Source of the DNA: Nymphalis io
Lineage: Eukaryota > Arthropoda > Insecta > Lepidoptera > Nymphalidae
DNA: 64,000 nt
Direction of reading: 5' to 3'
Assembly: GCF_905147045.1 (NCBI RefSeq)
Contig: NC_065889.1
Location: forward strand, 7,383,001-7,447,000
The position numbers and the translations under genes were made by a program. Shown here in pieces: positions 1 through 12,409 of the stretch. Position 1 is the first letter of the stretch, and each line of letters starts with the position of its first letter. Under the pieces are notes generated by a model. That model saw nothing but the letters and a program-made list of their open reading frames with translations, was not told the DNA's origin and ran no database searches.

Positions 1-2276
1 TCCACGCCTAGCAAAGAAGTTATTTAGTGTTTGGCATAAGCAAGTTTTAACATTTTCCAAGACCCTTGTCACACGCTCTCAGTGCAATTGTTTATTTGAA
101 CAATTAGTTATGTTAGTTAGATTCATATATAAATATATTATAGGCAATGTTTTCATTAAACTTAAAATGAAACATGTCCATTTAAATAAACTTATATTTC
201 TATTGATGTAGACTAATAAATATATATAATCATGTACAGTTTTATTGAAAGTTATATAATTAAGACTTAAGAAATAAAAGCCATTCATCTACACTTGAAT
301 ATCTATTTTAGTTCAAATCCGTTTATACAATTTTGAAGTAAACATTTACAAAACCACAATTTACATTATATGTGTATAAAGAAATAAAAAAGACTTCAAA
401 AATATATCTGCTGTCTTCAGCATCGGGCGGAATCTATGTGTCCTGAATTGCCACCTTTTGCACCAATGCTTTTATAAGTAATTGCTACCTATAAACGATT
501 AATAAATCATACAATATATTTAAATTTATAATTGTAAACAATTCATTATAGCTGAAATTTAATAAAAACGCTAATTTTATTGCTCACGGTGATTCTTTCT
601 AATAAAATAAATGTGTCATCATGATTATACAATAAAAAAATCGAAAAGAATATTCGCAAAAAATTAAACTTACTTAAAATAAAATATGTAAACTTACATA
701 CTGATACGCAAATAAATATAATCTGAAAAGGATTTATATTTTTTTTTTTGCAAATTTATAACAAACTTTTTTAATAAATAATTGTCATTTTCGAAAATGA
801 ATGAAAAACCATTTATTTTAAATATATATATATAGATAAAGGTGAGATTTTTAAGTCTTAAATAAAAGTATAACCTATTTATTTTTAAACATTTTTTCCT
901 GTTTTTCATGATATTCATAATTATAAAAAGTCTCTTATTTCAGTTAAGATCATGTAACATAAGCTTTAATTTGAACCCGGCATATTACCGTTGTACCTTT
1001 AATTGATATATAATATGTATTAATTATAATACTTTAACTCTTAACATATAAAAATGTTATGAAGCGTGATAAAAAAAACTACATTCTATGATCCAAATAA
1101 AATTTTATTTACTGTGTAACCACTGTTAACAGACAAAAAATAATATCACTTGGATAAATCAAAATATTAACTTATTGTACTTTAATTTTAAGAATACCCA
1201 TTGACAAATACATACATGAACTTAGATGTCAGTTCACTATATACAAAGGAACACAATATGTAGAACATATTATACTAATACACGATTATTGCGCTGATAC
1301 ACGTTCGAGGACACACTAAATGAAGGGTCCTATAAATTAATGATTCAGTATTTTACAGATAAAACTACATTCATAAAGTAAATGTCATTTTTATTAAAGG
1401 TTAATAACTTACAATAGAGGGTAACAACAATACTATCAACGTTTAAGAATGCTAAATAAGTTTCGAAAAATATAAATTAATCAAAATAATGTATGATTAA
1501 TGTCAGCAGATACGATTACAACAATAAGCTCAATAATGAGAGTGATTACTTAGTCTAATGAAATCAATAAATAAAATTGTGAAAATATGCAAGTTTGCTA
1601 AGAAAAAAATGTGTTTTTAAATTACAATTGTTTGACATTTTAATAAATTAACTACATTTAAAAAAATATACTGCACTTGTTTTCTAAGTGTAACTATTTT
1701 TATTATAACGATAACGGAAACTTAATATGCTCAAGGTTGAATTAACTTTAATACAATAAAATATGTAATAAATATATAAATTAAAAAAATAAATGAAACA
1801 GTTGTGTTTCTACTATCTACATGTCAATCTAATATGAATAAATAACACAGCTCACGTAATTCAAAGTTATTATAACGCTAATAAGATGTGACTAATTTAT
1901 TCAGAACAAACTTGTTCGGTAATATTATTCGAAGAAAGTTTAAATATGAGATTAATAGGATGTATTTAAATAGGTCTACTTTCTATTACAGTAATTAGTG
2001 CACAGATTATCCTATGAACATTCTAGTAAAATATAGTATAAATGGGAAATAAGTACCTCATTGTTTTATGAATAATTTAATAATATTTTATTATAATTTA
2101 ATATTATATATATTTTATGTGTAGCACGATACGTGTAGGAATATTTTATATTGCATTTCTTTCAATTCATTCAATTATAAAGTAACATCACTCACTGTTT
2201 AAGAATTATTTTTTAGACCATAATCTGTGCACCAACGCAGTTAGAGTAGATTCACCAACTACGGCGACAATACTGT
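1..2276. other. AT-rich stretch downstream of SUCLA2; probable 3' UTR plus intergenic
   Basis: No long open frame or protein similarity is visible. The stretch directly left of 2277 should hold the 3' UTR of the minus-strand succinyl-CoA ligase gene; TTTATT strings, which read AATAAA on the minus strand, occur repeatedly, for example near 1092-1106. The only exon-like sign is at 417-488 and is listed separately. Confidence 0.5.
417..488 (-). CDS. Possible short terminal coding exon, product unknown
   Basis: On the minus strand, a TTTATAG acceptor-like site (intron ends at 489) is followed by 24 codons ending in TGA at 417-419. The translation begins VAITYKSIG and ends HIDSARC. The segment is clearly richer in G and C than its AT-rich surroundings, which is why it stands out. 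It could be a last exon, or an alternative last exon, of a minus-strand gene, but no partner exon was recognised between it and the succinyl-CoA ligase gene. I do not recognise the peptide, and a chance open frame is quite possible. Confidence 0.25.
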   Translation of the reverse strand, partial: VAITYKSIGAKGGNSGHIDSARC

Positions 2277-5200
2277 TTACTTCTCGAGCATATATTTGGG
2301 TATGTCGAACTTTACCCCGACGCCAGCTTGCTTGGCGAGCGCAACAATCTCGGAGAGCTGGACCACGAGCTTGGCCGCCTCGTCTAAGTCGTCGCGGGGC
2401 ACGATACGCAGTCCGGAATCTGCGATCAGTTTTCTCGCTTCGTTCACTTTTGTACCCTGTTAAATACAAATTTTTATTTACTATTATTATTTATTGTGGC
2501 GCAATATGTAAAAAGCAATGCACTGCAATAACATGCAAATGCATTTTTTTTTTTGTAGCAAAGTTGTTAATAACAAAACCTAATTTATACAATGATAATA
2601 GAACAAGTTTATTCTCGTTGGTCATTACCATACAAACAATCTATATAAGACCAAAGTCTAATTGATGTAGCATAAATAACTGAGGCAGAAAGTGTAATAT
2701 CAGTAATCAATCGTTAATTACTACCCATATTACAAATGGACATGTATGTAGCATATAATTATAATGCTTTTCTTATCACTAATTATGTTAAAAGCAATTA
2801 GCAAGCCAATTTCGATTTAAAACAGTCTACAAAAATAATTTATTTACAAACATAAATATACTAATGTCTAGATACTATATTATTCAACATCAACCACACA
2901 CTAATATTGATTATATTATTTACCTGAAGACGGACAATCACAGGAATTTGAATGTTTAGATTTTTAGCGGCGTTTATAATACCCTCTGCGATGACGTCAC
3001 AGCGCATGATACCTCCGAAGATGTTCACCAAAATAGCTGTCACTTTCGGGTCTGATAAGATAATCTTGAAGGCTTCCTATTAACAAGGTAGGTTTATGTA
3101 TCTTATATAGTCATGAAATAAAAAAATATATAACAGCTAACGTCATTTATGTATATCCTAATTTTAAATAGAAATGTGGATTATGAATTGCAGTATTATA
3201 CAATATTATTTTATCTCCATAAGATTAAAAGATATCAATTTTGGTTTACTAATGTGGGTTTACATATGAATATTTATAAAAATTAAATTGTATGTCAGTA
3301 CCGCTACAGCTTGTGCAGTGGCTCCGCCTCCAACATCAAGAAAGTTGGCAGGGTCCCCTCCATACAGCTTGATGATATCCATGGTGGCCATTGCCAGCCC
3401 TGCACCGTTTACCATACACCCGATGTTTCCTGATCAATTTACAAATTAATAACATTAACTTTATATAAATTATATAAATTCTAATATTATACCACAACTT
3501 ATAGTCCTTAACAACCACACACTAGCCCCCCTTTATTCATCAATCAATTAAACTTATTTATTAACTTACCATCAAGTGCAATGTAGTTGAGGTCAAACTT
3601 GGCAGCTTCAATTTCTTTAGCATCTTCTTGAGTGGTATCCCTCAATTGAAACAGTTCCTTTTGTCTGAACTGGGCGTTGTCGTCAAATCGGAATTTTGCG
3701 TCCAAGCAGAAGACTGTAAAATTATTTATACTCAGTAACAAATTCCTCTATATATAATGAAACCATACCATTTACATTTATGTATATATAAACTTACATT
3801 GCCCAGTAAGAGCATCTTCGGCGTAGGGATTAACTTCAATCAACAGAGCATCTTTCTTTAAGAACAAGTCATACATTTTCTTAATCATATCACAGGCTTC
3901 ACTGGAACGTTCTTGTAGGCCAATCTAAAATCATTTAACTTTTTATAATATAATATTGTCCAAACTTAAGAATGTAACAATAGCCAGCAGTATCATGTTT
4001 AGAACCTTTTGTGTTAGTGGCTTACTATAAGATAGTTACCTTTTCAACTACACGTGCGACTTGCTCATCGGTAATACCAGTGACAATGTCAATTGGCTCA
4101 TAGGTGATCGCATCTGGGTTCTCGGCAGCCACATCCTCAATGTTTACACCACCTTGGGACGATGCTATGATAACAGGACCCTATAAAAAAAGTAATTAAT
4201 ATGTAATTATTACTCTTTATTTAAAGTTTATATTGTATTAGAATTCTTCAATAAATCAGTGTTGAAATTTCTATAAGAAACTCAAATCTATTTTTATAAT
4301 GATTGAATATTTTTATAATGATGAATTATATAACCTGTTTAATAACAGTGTATAACGTCCCACTCAACTAAAGCCTCTTTCTGATAAATCAATGTGATAA
4401 AATTTTATCCCTTCTCCACCGAGTATGATATTAATATAAATATAGCATATAAAACTCTATGTACATGAAATTACAAATAACAGGTTGAAAATATTTAGTG
4501 ATACACTGGTAAAATAGCCTATAAGTACTTTAATACAATTGATTGATAGTTGTGCATGATTGAAGTTAATTATTATTGAACATCTTAAACAATGTACAAT
4601 TTGCTACATTGATCAACAATTACAATTAACCAGAGATATACAATAGAATGAGATATACAATAGAATGTAGTTTATGATTTTAATTGCCTACTATAAATAA
4701 TATTATAAAAAATATATGATGGGAGAATGAAGTTCCAATTATATATATTACATTTTTAAATTACAATGCAAGTACATTTTACCTTAACATATTTTTAATA
4801 TGTACATAAGTATTTACACACCTTAATTTTTGTAGACATACTAACATAATATACTAACTTATTACATAAGTAGCATTAAAAACCACTTTATGGTGAATGA
4901 TGGTCCACTGTGTATGTATTTCTTTGATTGTTAAGGAAACATTGTAATGTATACATTTCAAATTTTTACAAGGATGTTTGTTGTGTTGCTTTTGCTTCAG
5001 ATATCATAAAAACACACAATGTTGACTCTAATTTCACCAAATGCATAATAATATCAACATCTATATGAGATGAATGGGGCACTAAAAATGTCAAACGAGA
5101 AATTGATATTTTTTTGTAAATTTGTATATAAAAAGCTAATATACATACATTGAAACTACGCTCCATCATTATAGCAACGTAAAACTCCCTTCGGGGAAAC

Positions 5201-6846
5201 TTCCTCTCCGTGACCATCACCATGTTACAGATCCTCCCCGCTGCTCCTGTTTGTTTTGTCACCAAATACTGCTGAAGCATTTTACCCACAATATCTCCAG
5301 CTACTTCAGGTCTACAAATTAAATAAACATTGTTAGAATGTATATGATATAATAAAAAAACTTTTAACATTTTACACTGATGAAATAAGAGTTACAATTA
5401 CTTAATTTATTTGCTTACTTGTCAACCATTCGCACACCACCTTGCAGGCCATTTTTAAATGCACCCTTTCCTCTACCTCCAGCAAGGACCTATGAATAAA
5501 AAGATATATCCATTTGATGATTTTAAACGAAGTATTATTTATTTCAAATTATTGCTCATCAATCAGCTGTTTATACGACATAACATTGATTTTAAAGAGT
5601 AAAATTAAAAAAAGTCAATGGTAACGAATAATATTTCTTTGAGATTACCTGCGCTTTTAATACAATATCTTTGGTATTAAGTTCTTGGGCGTACTTGACT
5701 GCCTCGTCCTTGGTCTTAGCAATGTTAAATTTAGGCACAGGAATGCCATGATCTCTCAGCAATGTGTAACTCACATACTCATGAACATTCAGGTTTCTAA
5801 CTTGCTGCTTGATTGGTAGGTTGTTGGATGCTGACGATGCCAATAGCTATAAAATGTTTCCAATATATTTATTATTAGTTCACATTTACTACATTATAAA
5901 CTGTTGAGTTTGCTGAAATTATATACATTGTATTTTTTCATTGCATGTGTAGTATTATTAAAATCTATTTAGTAATTTTTTATTATACTTAAAAAATATT
6001 TCATAGTATTAACTTGCCAGACTTATTTTGTAGATATTTAATTTAGTTATAATTTGGGTAAAAATAGATTCATTTTTAAAAACAAACAGTTTTATGTGTT
6101 CTAAATACTACTTTGTTATATATGTGTTGATGTATGTATGTATATTGTTGATGAAGAATTCTGACAAATATAATTATGTTAAGAAAAATTGAATTTAATT
6201 TAGCAAAATTTAGAATGATGATACAGTTATGCAGAATCTATGTTAACAAAGCAATTTACATATGTAAATTATTAATGAAATAATTACTAAGAAAAAATAT
6301 GCGTGGTCTAGGGTACTTGTAAAAATAATGTATATAAATTATTATATGTTCTAACAAATATCTTTTATTGATATAAATAAATCTAGCAAGTTAGATTGCG
6401 CATTATTATTGATTTATTTCCGCAGATTTAAAGATTCATTATCAAGATTTTTTTATCAGATTACGGCTGTTACAATCTTATATAAAAAATAAACATTGTC
6501 TAGATGACGTAAGGTCTATGCGCTGAAAATGACAAGGTCAAATTTATAATTATATAAATAGACATCAAGTACATATATATTTACGTAACAAAAGAGAATC
6601 CGTAAAATTTAAAATTAGCGGGACATTCTGTACATAAAGCACTACATAAGTGTAATCTCGTAAGACGTAAAACATATCGAACAATGTAATTGTTGTGTGT
6701 ATATTTTATTACATTGATTCAAGAAATATGTACTTAAAAGATTAGCCAAAATTTGAAATATAATATAAGTAATCACTAACCTTTGTTCCATTTTTAATAA
6801 ATATAGTTTCTGCAAGTCCAAAAGAACGAGGTAGTAAAGTCGCCAT
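2277..6846 (-). CDS. SUCLA2: Succinyl-CoA ligase [ADP-forming] subunit beta, mitochondrial
   Basis: Beta subunit of the TCA-cycle enzyme that converts succinyl-CoA to succinate with ATP formation in the mitochondrial matrix, working with an alpha subunit encoded elsewhere. Ten exons join in frame: 6846-6781, 5846-5649, 5489-5419, 5311-5149, 4180-4040, 3924-3798, 3713-3570, 3429-3302, 3076-2924, 2456-2277. They total 1371 bp, or 456 aa, close to the human protein (about 463). ATG is at 6844-6846 and stop TAA at 2277-2279. Residues 1-22 (MATLLPRSFG...) look like a mitochondrial presequence. An ATP-grasp region follows with LAGGRGKG near residue 90 and ERKFPRREFY near 150. The C-terminal ligase domain has NGAGLAMATMD, FLDVGGGAT and VNIFGGIMRCDVIA. 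These motifs, with GGVNIEDVAAENP and the tail LSEIVALAKQ, match the ADP-forming rather than the GDP-forming subunit. Equivalent to Drosophila ScsbetaA. No break seen. Confidence 0.96.
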
Positions 6847-8062
6847 TTTTCCCTACATATAATTGTGGTATTGCCAGTCGCGTGCGTTGGCAAAGAAGTA
6901 AAGAACTGTCACTATTCAAAAAAAATACAAAAAATATAAAAATCAATAAACAACAGCTGATGTCGCTAGTGTCGAATTTCGATGCATTTTTTTTAAGTGT
7001 CAACATATATATTTAAGTACCTTGGAAATATTAAATAATATAACTGTACAAATAATACAAGACAGTAATATAACTCACTTTACAAGATATAATCCAACAG
7101 CAAAATTGTGAAAATCATGTCATAAAATTTATTTCTGTTTTAATTTTGTCATTATTAAGAAAGCATAAAGAATAAGCAATTAATAATAATAATGAAACCT
7201 GTTATTATCCTTATTTTAAGAATAATAATTAATGCTTATATTATCCTTATTTTTTAAGAATACAAGTTGATAAGTAGTGACATAGAATTTAATGTTAGGC
7301 TATTTTTATCATATTTTGCTATTTTAACGAATAAAATATTATTATTGGTAATTTATATCAATAAATGAACACACTCAAAATAAATAGGTAATAATTAGTG
7401 ATTGGCTTCATGGCTTGTTATTCGTATTATGTTGGTTACGGTTATACTTGTTCGACCTATACTATCTAATTCTAAGTTCTATAAAATTGCTGAATATTGG
7501 CTATTGTGAAAGATACCTTTCATTCTACATAAAATTATAAATTTAAATTAATTTTTAAATATACCTTTGATCATTAATTGTTTTCCTGCCGTTCGATTTT
7601 TCTTTAAAATCACTGTTTCTGTTACTACGGCCCACGCCCTTCAAGATGACATAATGGCTTTATACCGGTATACTGGAGAACTTAGTCATTTGTGACCATG
7701 CATTTGGTCGCTGAAATGATGGACGGCATACAAAAAGTTTTTAATGATTTGTCCATTCACTTATACTCTGATATTAACAGCTTCATTATATATTACATTG
7801 AAAGTGGAGGAGACGAAATGCAGCCCTGACGTACACCTAGACGTATAATTACCTCGTCTGTATTTTCATGATCCACAATTTTTACTGCCTTTTATTTCTC
7901 GTACAAGTTATTATTGTTAAATTTTTGTCATCCAAACTAAATATGTATTAAAGCGTTTTATTAGTATACACTCACACTACGGTCAAATGTTTTTACAAAA
8001 TTGATGAAAATAAACGGGATATCAGTTTAAATATTACGACACTGGATATCAGTTTAAATATC

Positions 8063-8356
8063 ACTGGTGGTAGAGCTTTGTGCAAGCTCGTCTGGGTAGG
8101 TACCACCCACTCATCAGATATTCTACCGCAAAACAGCAGTATTTGGTATTGTTGTATTCCGGTTTGAAGAGTGAGTGATCCAGTGTAATTACAAGCACAA
8201 GGGACATAACATCTTAGTCCCAAGGTTGGTGGCGCATTGGTGATGTAAGCGATGGTTAACATTTCTTACAATGCCAATGTCTAAGGGCGTTTGGTGACTA
8301 CTTAGCATCAGGTGGCCCATATGCTCGTCCGCCTTTCTATTCTATATAAAAAAAAG
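8063..8356 (+). repeat. Family A interspersed repeat (SINE-like), near full length
   Basis: About 285 bp starting ACTGGTGGTAG and ending CTATTCTATATAAAAAAAA. Near copies at 36728, 46507, 47730, 50005 and (reverse) 56677 define the family. The A-rich tail and the AGGTGGCCCAT...TCCGCC near-end phrase are shared. No tRNA-like A/B boxes were recognised at the head, so calling it a SINE rests on length, copy number and tail only. The antisense strand is open across much of the element in several copies. Confidence 0.8.
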
Positions 8357-8740
8357 ACATTTCTGTAAGAGAACGTTTAGTACAAATAGTACCAGCACCA
8401 CAGTGAAAGGGCTCTCACCCAGCTATTCATCACACCGACCGGATTCTGTTCTGCACGACTGTCGAGAATACTTTCAGTACGTAATTACTGTCACGTATAA
8501 GACTAATCGCAGGAATTCTCTGCACACCTTTGATTTCTACTTTAAAGGAATGGAATAAAATGGGTTAAATCCAATCTTAAGAAAAACTTTCAAATGTTGC
8601 TATAGATTACTAAATTAGTAAATGAATCCACTCTTCTTCCAGAAGTTATTTAACTTCGATTGGGATGTTTGATCCTAAACTTAACTTAACTTTCCTCTAA
8701 TAGGTTTTCTTAATGATATATATATAACAAAATTCTCAGT

Positions 8741-8946
8741 AGCAGCCTGGAGTCTGGAAGTGCACACTCCCGTACCTCGAAAAGCACGTGAAGCCGTTGT
8801 CGATTGTCGTCCCATCGGATTATTAGAGTTAAGGAATAGTGAGTGCACCTGTGATTGCGCACACACTTCTGCACTATAATATCTCCTGTGTATGGCTCTC
8901 TTGAGATTGGTCGCCGTGGCCGAAATCGGTCTGGAGGACATTATGT
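8741..8946 (+). repeat. Family C SINE, 5'-truncated
   Basis: Shares with the complete copy at 51690-51915 the run AGTGCACCTGTG, the phrase TGCACTATAATAT and the ending GAAATCGGTCTGGAGGACA. The tRNA-like head seen in the complete copy is missing here. Confidence 0.7.
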
Positions 8947-9337
8947 ATATACTCACCCAACCTTGCTCATGACTGATCTTTTTCTTATTTTTAAAAAATC
9001 AACAGAAAAGTATTAAGAAAGAAAAATGTGTGTCAATTAAATAAAACTGAATTATATCTTTTTTTCATTTCTTTCACACATTGAAATGGTTACTGTGACT
9101 TACCTATACATTAAATTTGTCTTAGATTTTTAAAATGTCTATAGATGTTGCACGAAAAATACAGCAACCATGATTATTTCTATATGTATACATATATGTT
9201 CTGCAAATATAGCCTATTCATATTTATAGTAACATATAAATATGGTAAGATTTTGCATTAATCAGGGGAAAATATAGTATTAGTATGATAATAAAAACCA
9301 CAGAGGTACTCAGACTACTTTTTATTTATTATTATTA

Positions 9338-10960
9338 CTATACTAATTGATTTGATTCAGATGTTTTTGTGGTCAAATCAACAATATTTTTATGTTTTTC
9401 TTCAGACCATACCCCATTTCCAGTAAAATAATGATTTTTTTCAAGTAAATACAATATGAGACTAAGCTTTTGTGATTGGCTTAATGTTGTTAAATCTATT
9501 TGTTCATAATGTAATGAGGCTAACCATTTATTTTGCTTTTCATTTGATTCTAATAGTTTTAGTGTTTCTCTTATCCTATTCCAAGGATACAACAGAATAG
9601 GGCAATTTTCATAAATATCATTAGCAGAAAAGTCTACACTCAACTGTTCATAAACATATTTAACTTGAATTAATGGGATGTTAATCCAAAATGGATGTCG
9701 TTTGATTATATTACGTATATGAGTGACATTAAATGAGTCGCCTAGTGACTTGCTTATACAGAAGACTAAATCTTTGCCTTTTCCCAATCGATCACCTGGT
9801 GCTTTCTCAAAAATTTCATAATGTGCAGAACTGCCAGAAAGTATATTGAGGCTCAAGCATTTTTTGTTGTAACTGTATAATTTCATCAGCCTTCTTGTCG
9901 CTGTCTTATTATAGTAGATCATTTTCAAAAATCTTGGGTGGCCATAAAATGCATTAAACTCCGGTATAGTTTTAGCTTTTTCTAATCTCTCTTTAATTGT
10001 AGCTGGGCTTAGTGTATATATTTGAAAACACCTGATTTGTGCTTCTTTACTTATTCCATATTCTTCCAAAGTTTTTCTTATTTCTAATAATGTTGAATAG
10101 TTTATTACAGCTAGCTTAGGATACATCCTTAATATTTCTTTTATATCTATTCCTCCAATTGATCTAAACTTATACAATATATTCTTTAAGTTGTCTGGGG
10201 AGGCATGCACTAAATACAAGTTGGATTTAATTTTTTTAATTGGAATAAGTATTTCACTCAGCAAAATATTCAGAGTTTCATTGATGGATTGTAGTGGACG
10301 ATGTCGAATTGTTGGATATGTATCAATTCCTCTTACAAATTCATCTGAACTTAGATCTAACATAAGTTCAAGGTATCTTTGTATAATTTTTATTCTTAAT
10401 GAATGTAAAGTAAATTTGTTAACATCTCCATATACTAATGTGGTGAGAGATGAAGGCCATTGGCTCATATAACTTGCCAGTCTATTTTCAATATTAAATG
10501 CTTGTGAAATGATTCCAGATTGTTTCAGTTCCCCTATTGTTTTTCCTTTTACTAATGTCAAATATGAAACTAAATATTGAGTTGATATATTGTTTACCCC
10601 GCATTCTTCTAATACTTTAAACCGATATTTCAAGGTTATTGGCAGTATACTACACAGCGAAGGGTGATCTAAAAGAACATTGCTATTAAATCCTAGATCA
10701 TACAATGTAGTGACCAAGTTTTTAATTTGACTAACATCTAATTTTTTTATAACAGGGTGTTTTATTTGTAAATATTTAGCTGTACTTTCACTAACCCTAA
10801 AATATTTACACAAGTAAATTATATTATCTTCGTGAGTACAAAAATTTGATCGCATGGTCTTCCAAAAGCATGGGTCATATTGATATAGTCTTCTTAAAAC
10901 CGTGTGGTGTTGTTTAAGCATCATGCTATTAAAAAAAATTAACAACATAAAATTAGACAA
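9338..10960 (-). CDS. mTerf5: mTERF-family mitochondrial transcription factor (mTERF5-like)
   Basis: mTERF proteins are mitochondrial helical-repeat proteins that bind nucleic acid and control transcription or translation of mtDNA. The frame gives 540 aa from the first Met (10958-10960) to TAG at 9338-9340. Repeating helix-helix units containing LYDLGFNSN, LEECGV, LRMYPKLAVI, LEEYGISKEAQ and IKRHPFWINI fit the degenerate mTERF repeat (Phe/Leu-Gly plus a Pro-containing helix end). The length and the central HPRFLKMIYYN region suggest the insect mTERF5 type rather than mTTF, but the subfamily is inferred. The better start is probably Met13 (10922-10924) or Met14 (10919-10921): the bases just upstream read TTTTTTTTAATAG, a good splice acceptor, so the first 12 codons may be intron. 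LRRLYQ after it would suit a mitochondrial presequence. Single coding exon, intact. Confidence 0.82.
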   Translation of the reverse strand: MSNFMLLIFFNSMMLKQHHTVLRRLYQYDPCFWKTMRSNFCTHEDNIIYLCKYFRVSESTAKYLQIKHPVIKKLDVSQIKNLVTTLYDLGFNSNVLLDHPSLCSILPITLKYRFKVLEECGVNNISTQYLVSYLTLVKGKTIGELKQSGIISQAFNIENRLASYMSQWPSSLTTLVYGDVNKFTLHSLRIKIIQRYLELMLDLSSDEFVRGIDTYPTIRHRPLQSINETLNILLSEILIPIKKIKSNLYLVHASPDNLKNILYKFRSIGGIDIKEILRMYPKLAVINYSTLLEIRKTLEEYGISKEAQIRCFQIYTLSPATIKERLEKAKTIPEFNAFYGHPRFLKMIYYNKTATRRLMKLYSYNKKCLSLNILSGSSAHYEIFEKAPGDRLGKGKDLVFCISKSLGDSFNVTHIRNIIKRHPFWINIPLIQVKYVYEQLSVDFSANDIYENCPILLYPWNRIRETLKLLESNEKQNKWLASLHYEQIDLTTLSQSQKLSLILYLLEKNHYFTGNGVWSEEKHKNIVDLTTKTSESNQLV

Positions 10961-11559
10961 TTTACATATTCGTTCATAATGTCTTAATTCTTACATCATA
11001 AAAATTAAAACAATAAACACAGTCACATTGACAAATATAACACTTGATAATTCAAATGTCAATATAATTAACGTCAATGTCTAATATCCTTTTTTCTTAT
11101 TTAGTTTTTTTTTAAGTAGCTTATTGACGCTAGAAAAAAAGTATATTTTTAATATGGGAAACATATACTTTGTTGTTTAAAATACACATTATTAATTGAT
11201 TAATTAAAAAAATTAAAGTTCTTAATTAAGGCAATCATTAAAAATGAAATTGATTTAAGGATTACACATCGAAATAACTGATGATAAGAATTAGTTCTTA
11301 ACAAAACGATAAGATTACGAAACATAAGGAAGAAAGAATTGAATAACAATATGTCATTTCTAATAGATTGAATGGTGCAATATCTTTGCCAAAAGAAAGT
11401 GACACTTGTGAAGTTGTCAAATTTGTTTGGTTGATATTTAACTGGATACGATTGGTACTGCAGATTTAAATCGAAGAACACACCCATTTTATAATTTTTA
11501 CTTTCTTATTGTTTTATTGTGCCGAAATAATTTTATGAGCTAACTTTAATATCAACATT
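10961..11559. promoter_or_regulatory. Short divergent intergenic region, likely shared promoter
   Basis: About 600 bp separates the start of the minus-strand mTERF-family gene from the start of plus-strand claudin-like gene A. The genes face away from each other, so both promoters and 5' UTRs should lie here. No canonical TATA box could be fixed. Confidence 0.45.
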
Positions 11560-12409
11560 ATGGTATCTAAATCTAAAACTGGGTTGTTTGCTCTAAGTTT
11601 TTTTGGATTAGCATCTTTATTGATAACCATAGCTTTTGTTAGTCCATACTGGTTAGTTACTGATGGGAAGTTGAAAAATCCTAAGTTTTTCAAAATAGGT
11701 AAGCATAATAAATGGCCTTCTCTCGTACATTTACATAGAGTGAATAAAAAAAACACGTATTTTAATTTTTACAGGTTTGTGGGAAGTATGCTTCAATGGA
11801 TTCGAAGAAACTCATCATTGGTATGACACAGAGTTTGAAGGCTGTAGTTGGATTTTTGATGAAGAATATTATATAATACATGAAATACTACTACCAGGCT
11901 TTTTTATAGCAACGCAATTCTTCTTCACAATATCTATGTGTTGTGTTTTAATATCACTTTTCATATCGTATTTGTATATGAAAAAAGACGAAGACGATGA
12001 TAACTATGTTACTCTTTTAGTAACTTTTGGCACGATTCTTGTTATTGGAGGTGAGTTATAATTATAATGCATATTTTTGAAATGCATTATAATTATAAAT
12101 ATTTATTAAAATGTAATGCTGCAATAATGTTTTTTTTCATCAGGCTTCTCAGGCATAATATCGGTGGTAACGTTTGGAGCTAGAGGTGATGGACGGGACT
12201 GGATGCCTAATTGGGAGCACAATGATCTTGGCTGGTCATTTGCTCTCGGAGTTGTTGGGGTTATCTTTCTCTTTCCAGCCGGTATATTATTTCTCATTGA
12301 AGCGAGGGTACGAAAGTATAAGAGATTGCACGAGATGCAAAGTAGAGATCCCTCATCTTACAGTATGCGTGAGAGAAAAGTGGCATACCCTAGCCATACT
12401 GATATTTAA
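11560..12409 (+). CDS. Claudin-like four-helix membrane protein A
   Basis: Member of the PMP22/claudin superfamily: four membrane helices with a first extracellular loop carrying the W-GLW-C-C signature. Insect members build septate junctions or act as small membrane adaptors; which role applies here is unknown. Exons 11560-11698, 11775-12050 and 12144-12409 join with GT-AG sites to 681 bp, 226 aa, with TAA at 12407-12409. Helix 1 is about residues 8-28 (GLFALSFFGLASLL), the loop has SPYW, then GLWEVCF and EGCSW, helix 2 follows LLPGFFIATQ, then VTLLVTFGTILVIGG and the last helix LGWSFALGVVGVIF. A charged tail ends AYPSHTDI. Introns are tiny (76 and 93 bp), unlike its relatives B and C. The second intron holds a strong hairpin. 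Confidence 0.88.
12056..12098. repeat. Perfect inverted repeat in intron 2 of claudin-like gene A
   Basis: A 17-base arm (12056-12072) is exactly matched in reverse complement by 12082-12098, with a 9-base loop. It begins six bases inside the intron, so its hairpin would sit next to the 5' splice site. All-AT stems are common by chance in such DNA, but this arm includes the GC step of TGCAT. Confidence 0.8.

Larger units (their letters stand above)
6847..9337. other. Intergenic, AT-rich, with two SINE-like insertions
   Basis: Lies between the start of the succinyl-CoA ligase gene and the end of the mTERF-family gene. It contains a family A repeat (8063-8356) and a family C repeat (8741-8946), listed separately. 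A short tandem duplication of an 18-base phrase (GGATATCAGTTTAAATAT at about 8018 and 8044) abuts the family A insertion. Nothing else gene-like was seen. The part next to 6846 should contain the promoter and 5' UTR of the ligase gene. Confidence 0.5.

Noticed and set aside
2277..6846. GDP-forming subunit (SUCLG2-type)
   Set aside because: Motifs such as ERKFPRREFY, GGVNIEDVAAENP, ATMDIIKL and the LSEIVALAKQ tail fit the ADP-forming subunit much better.
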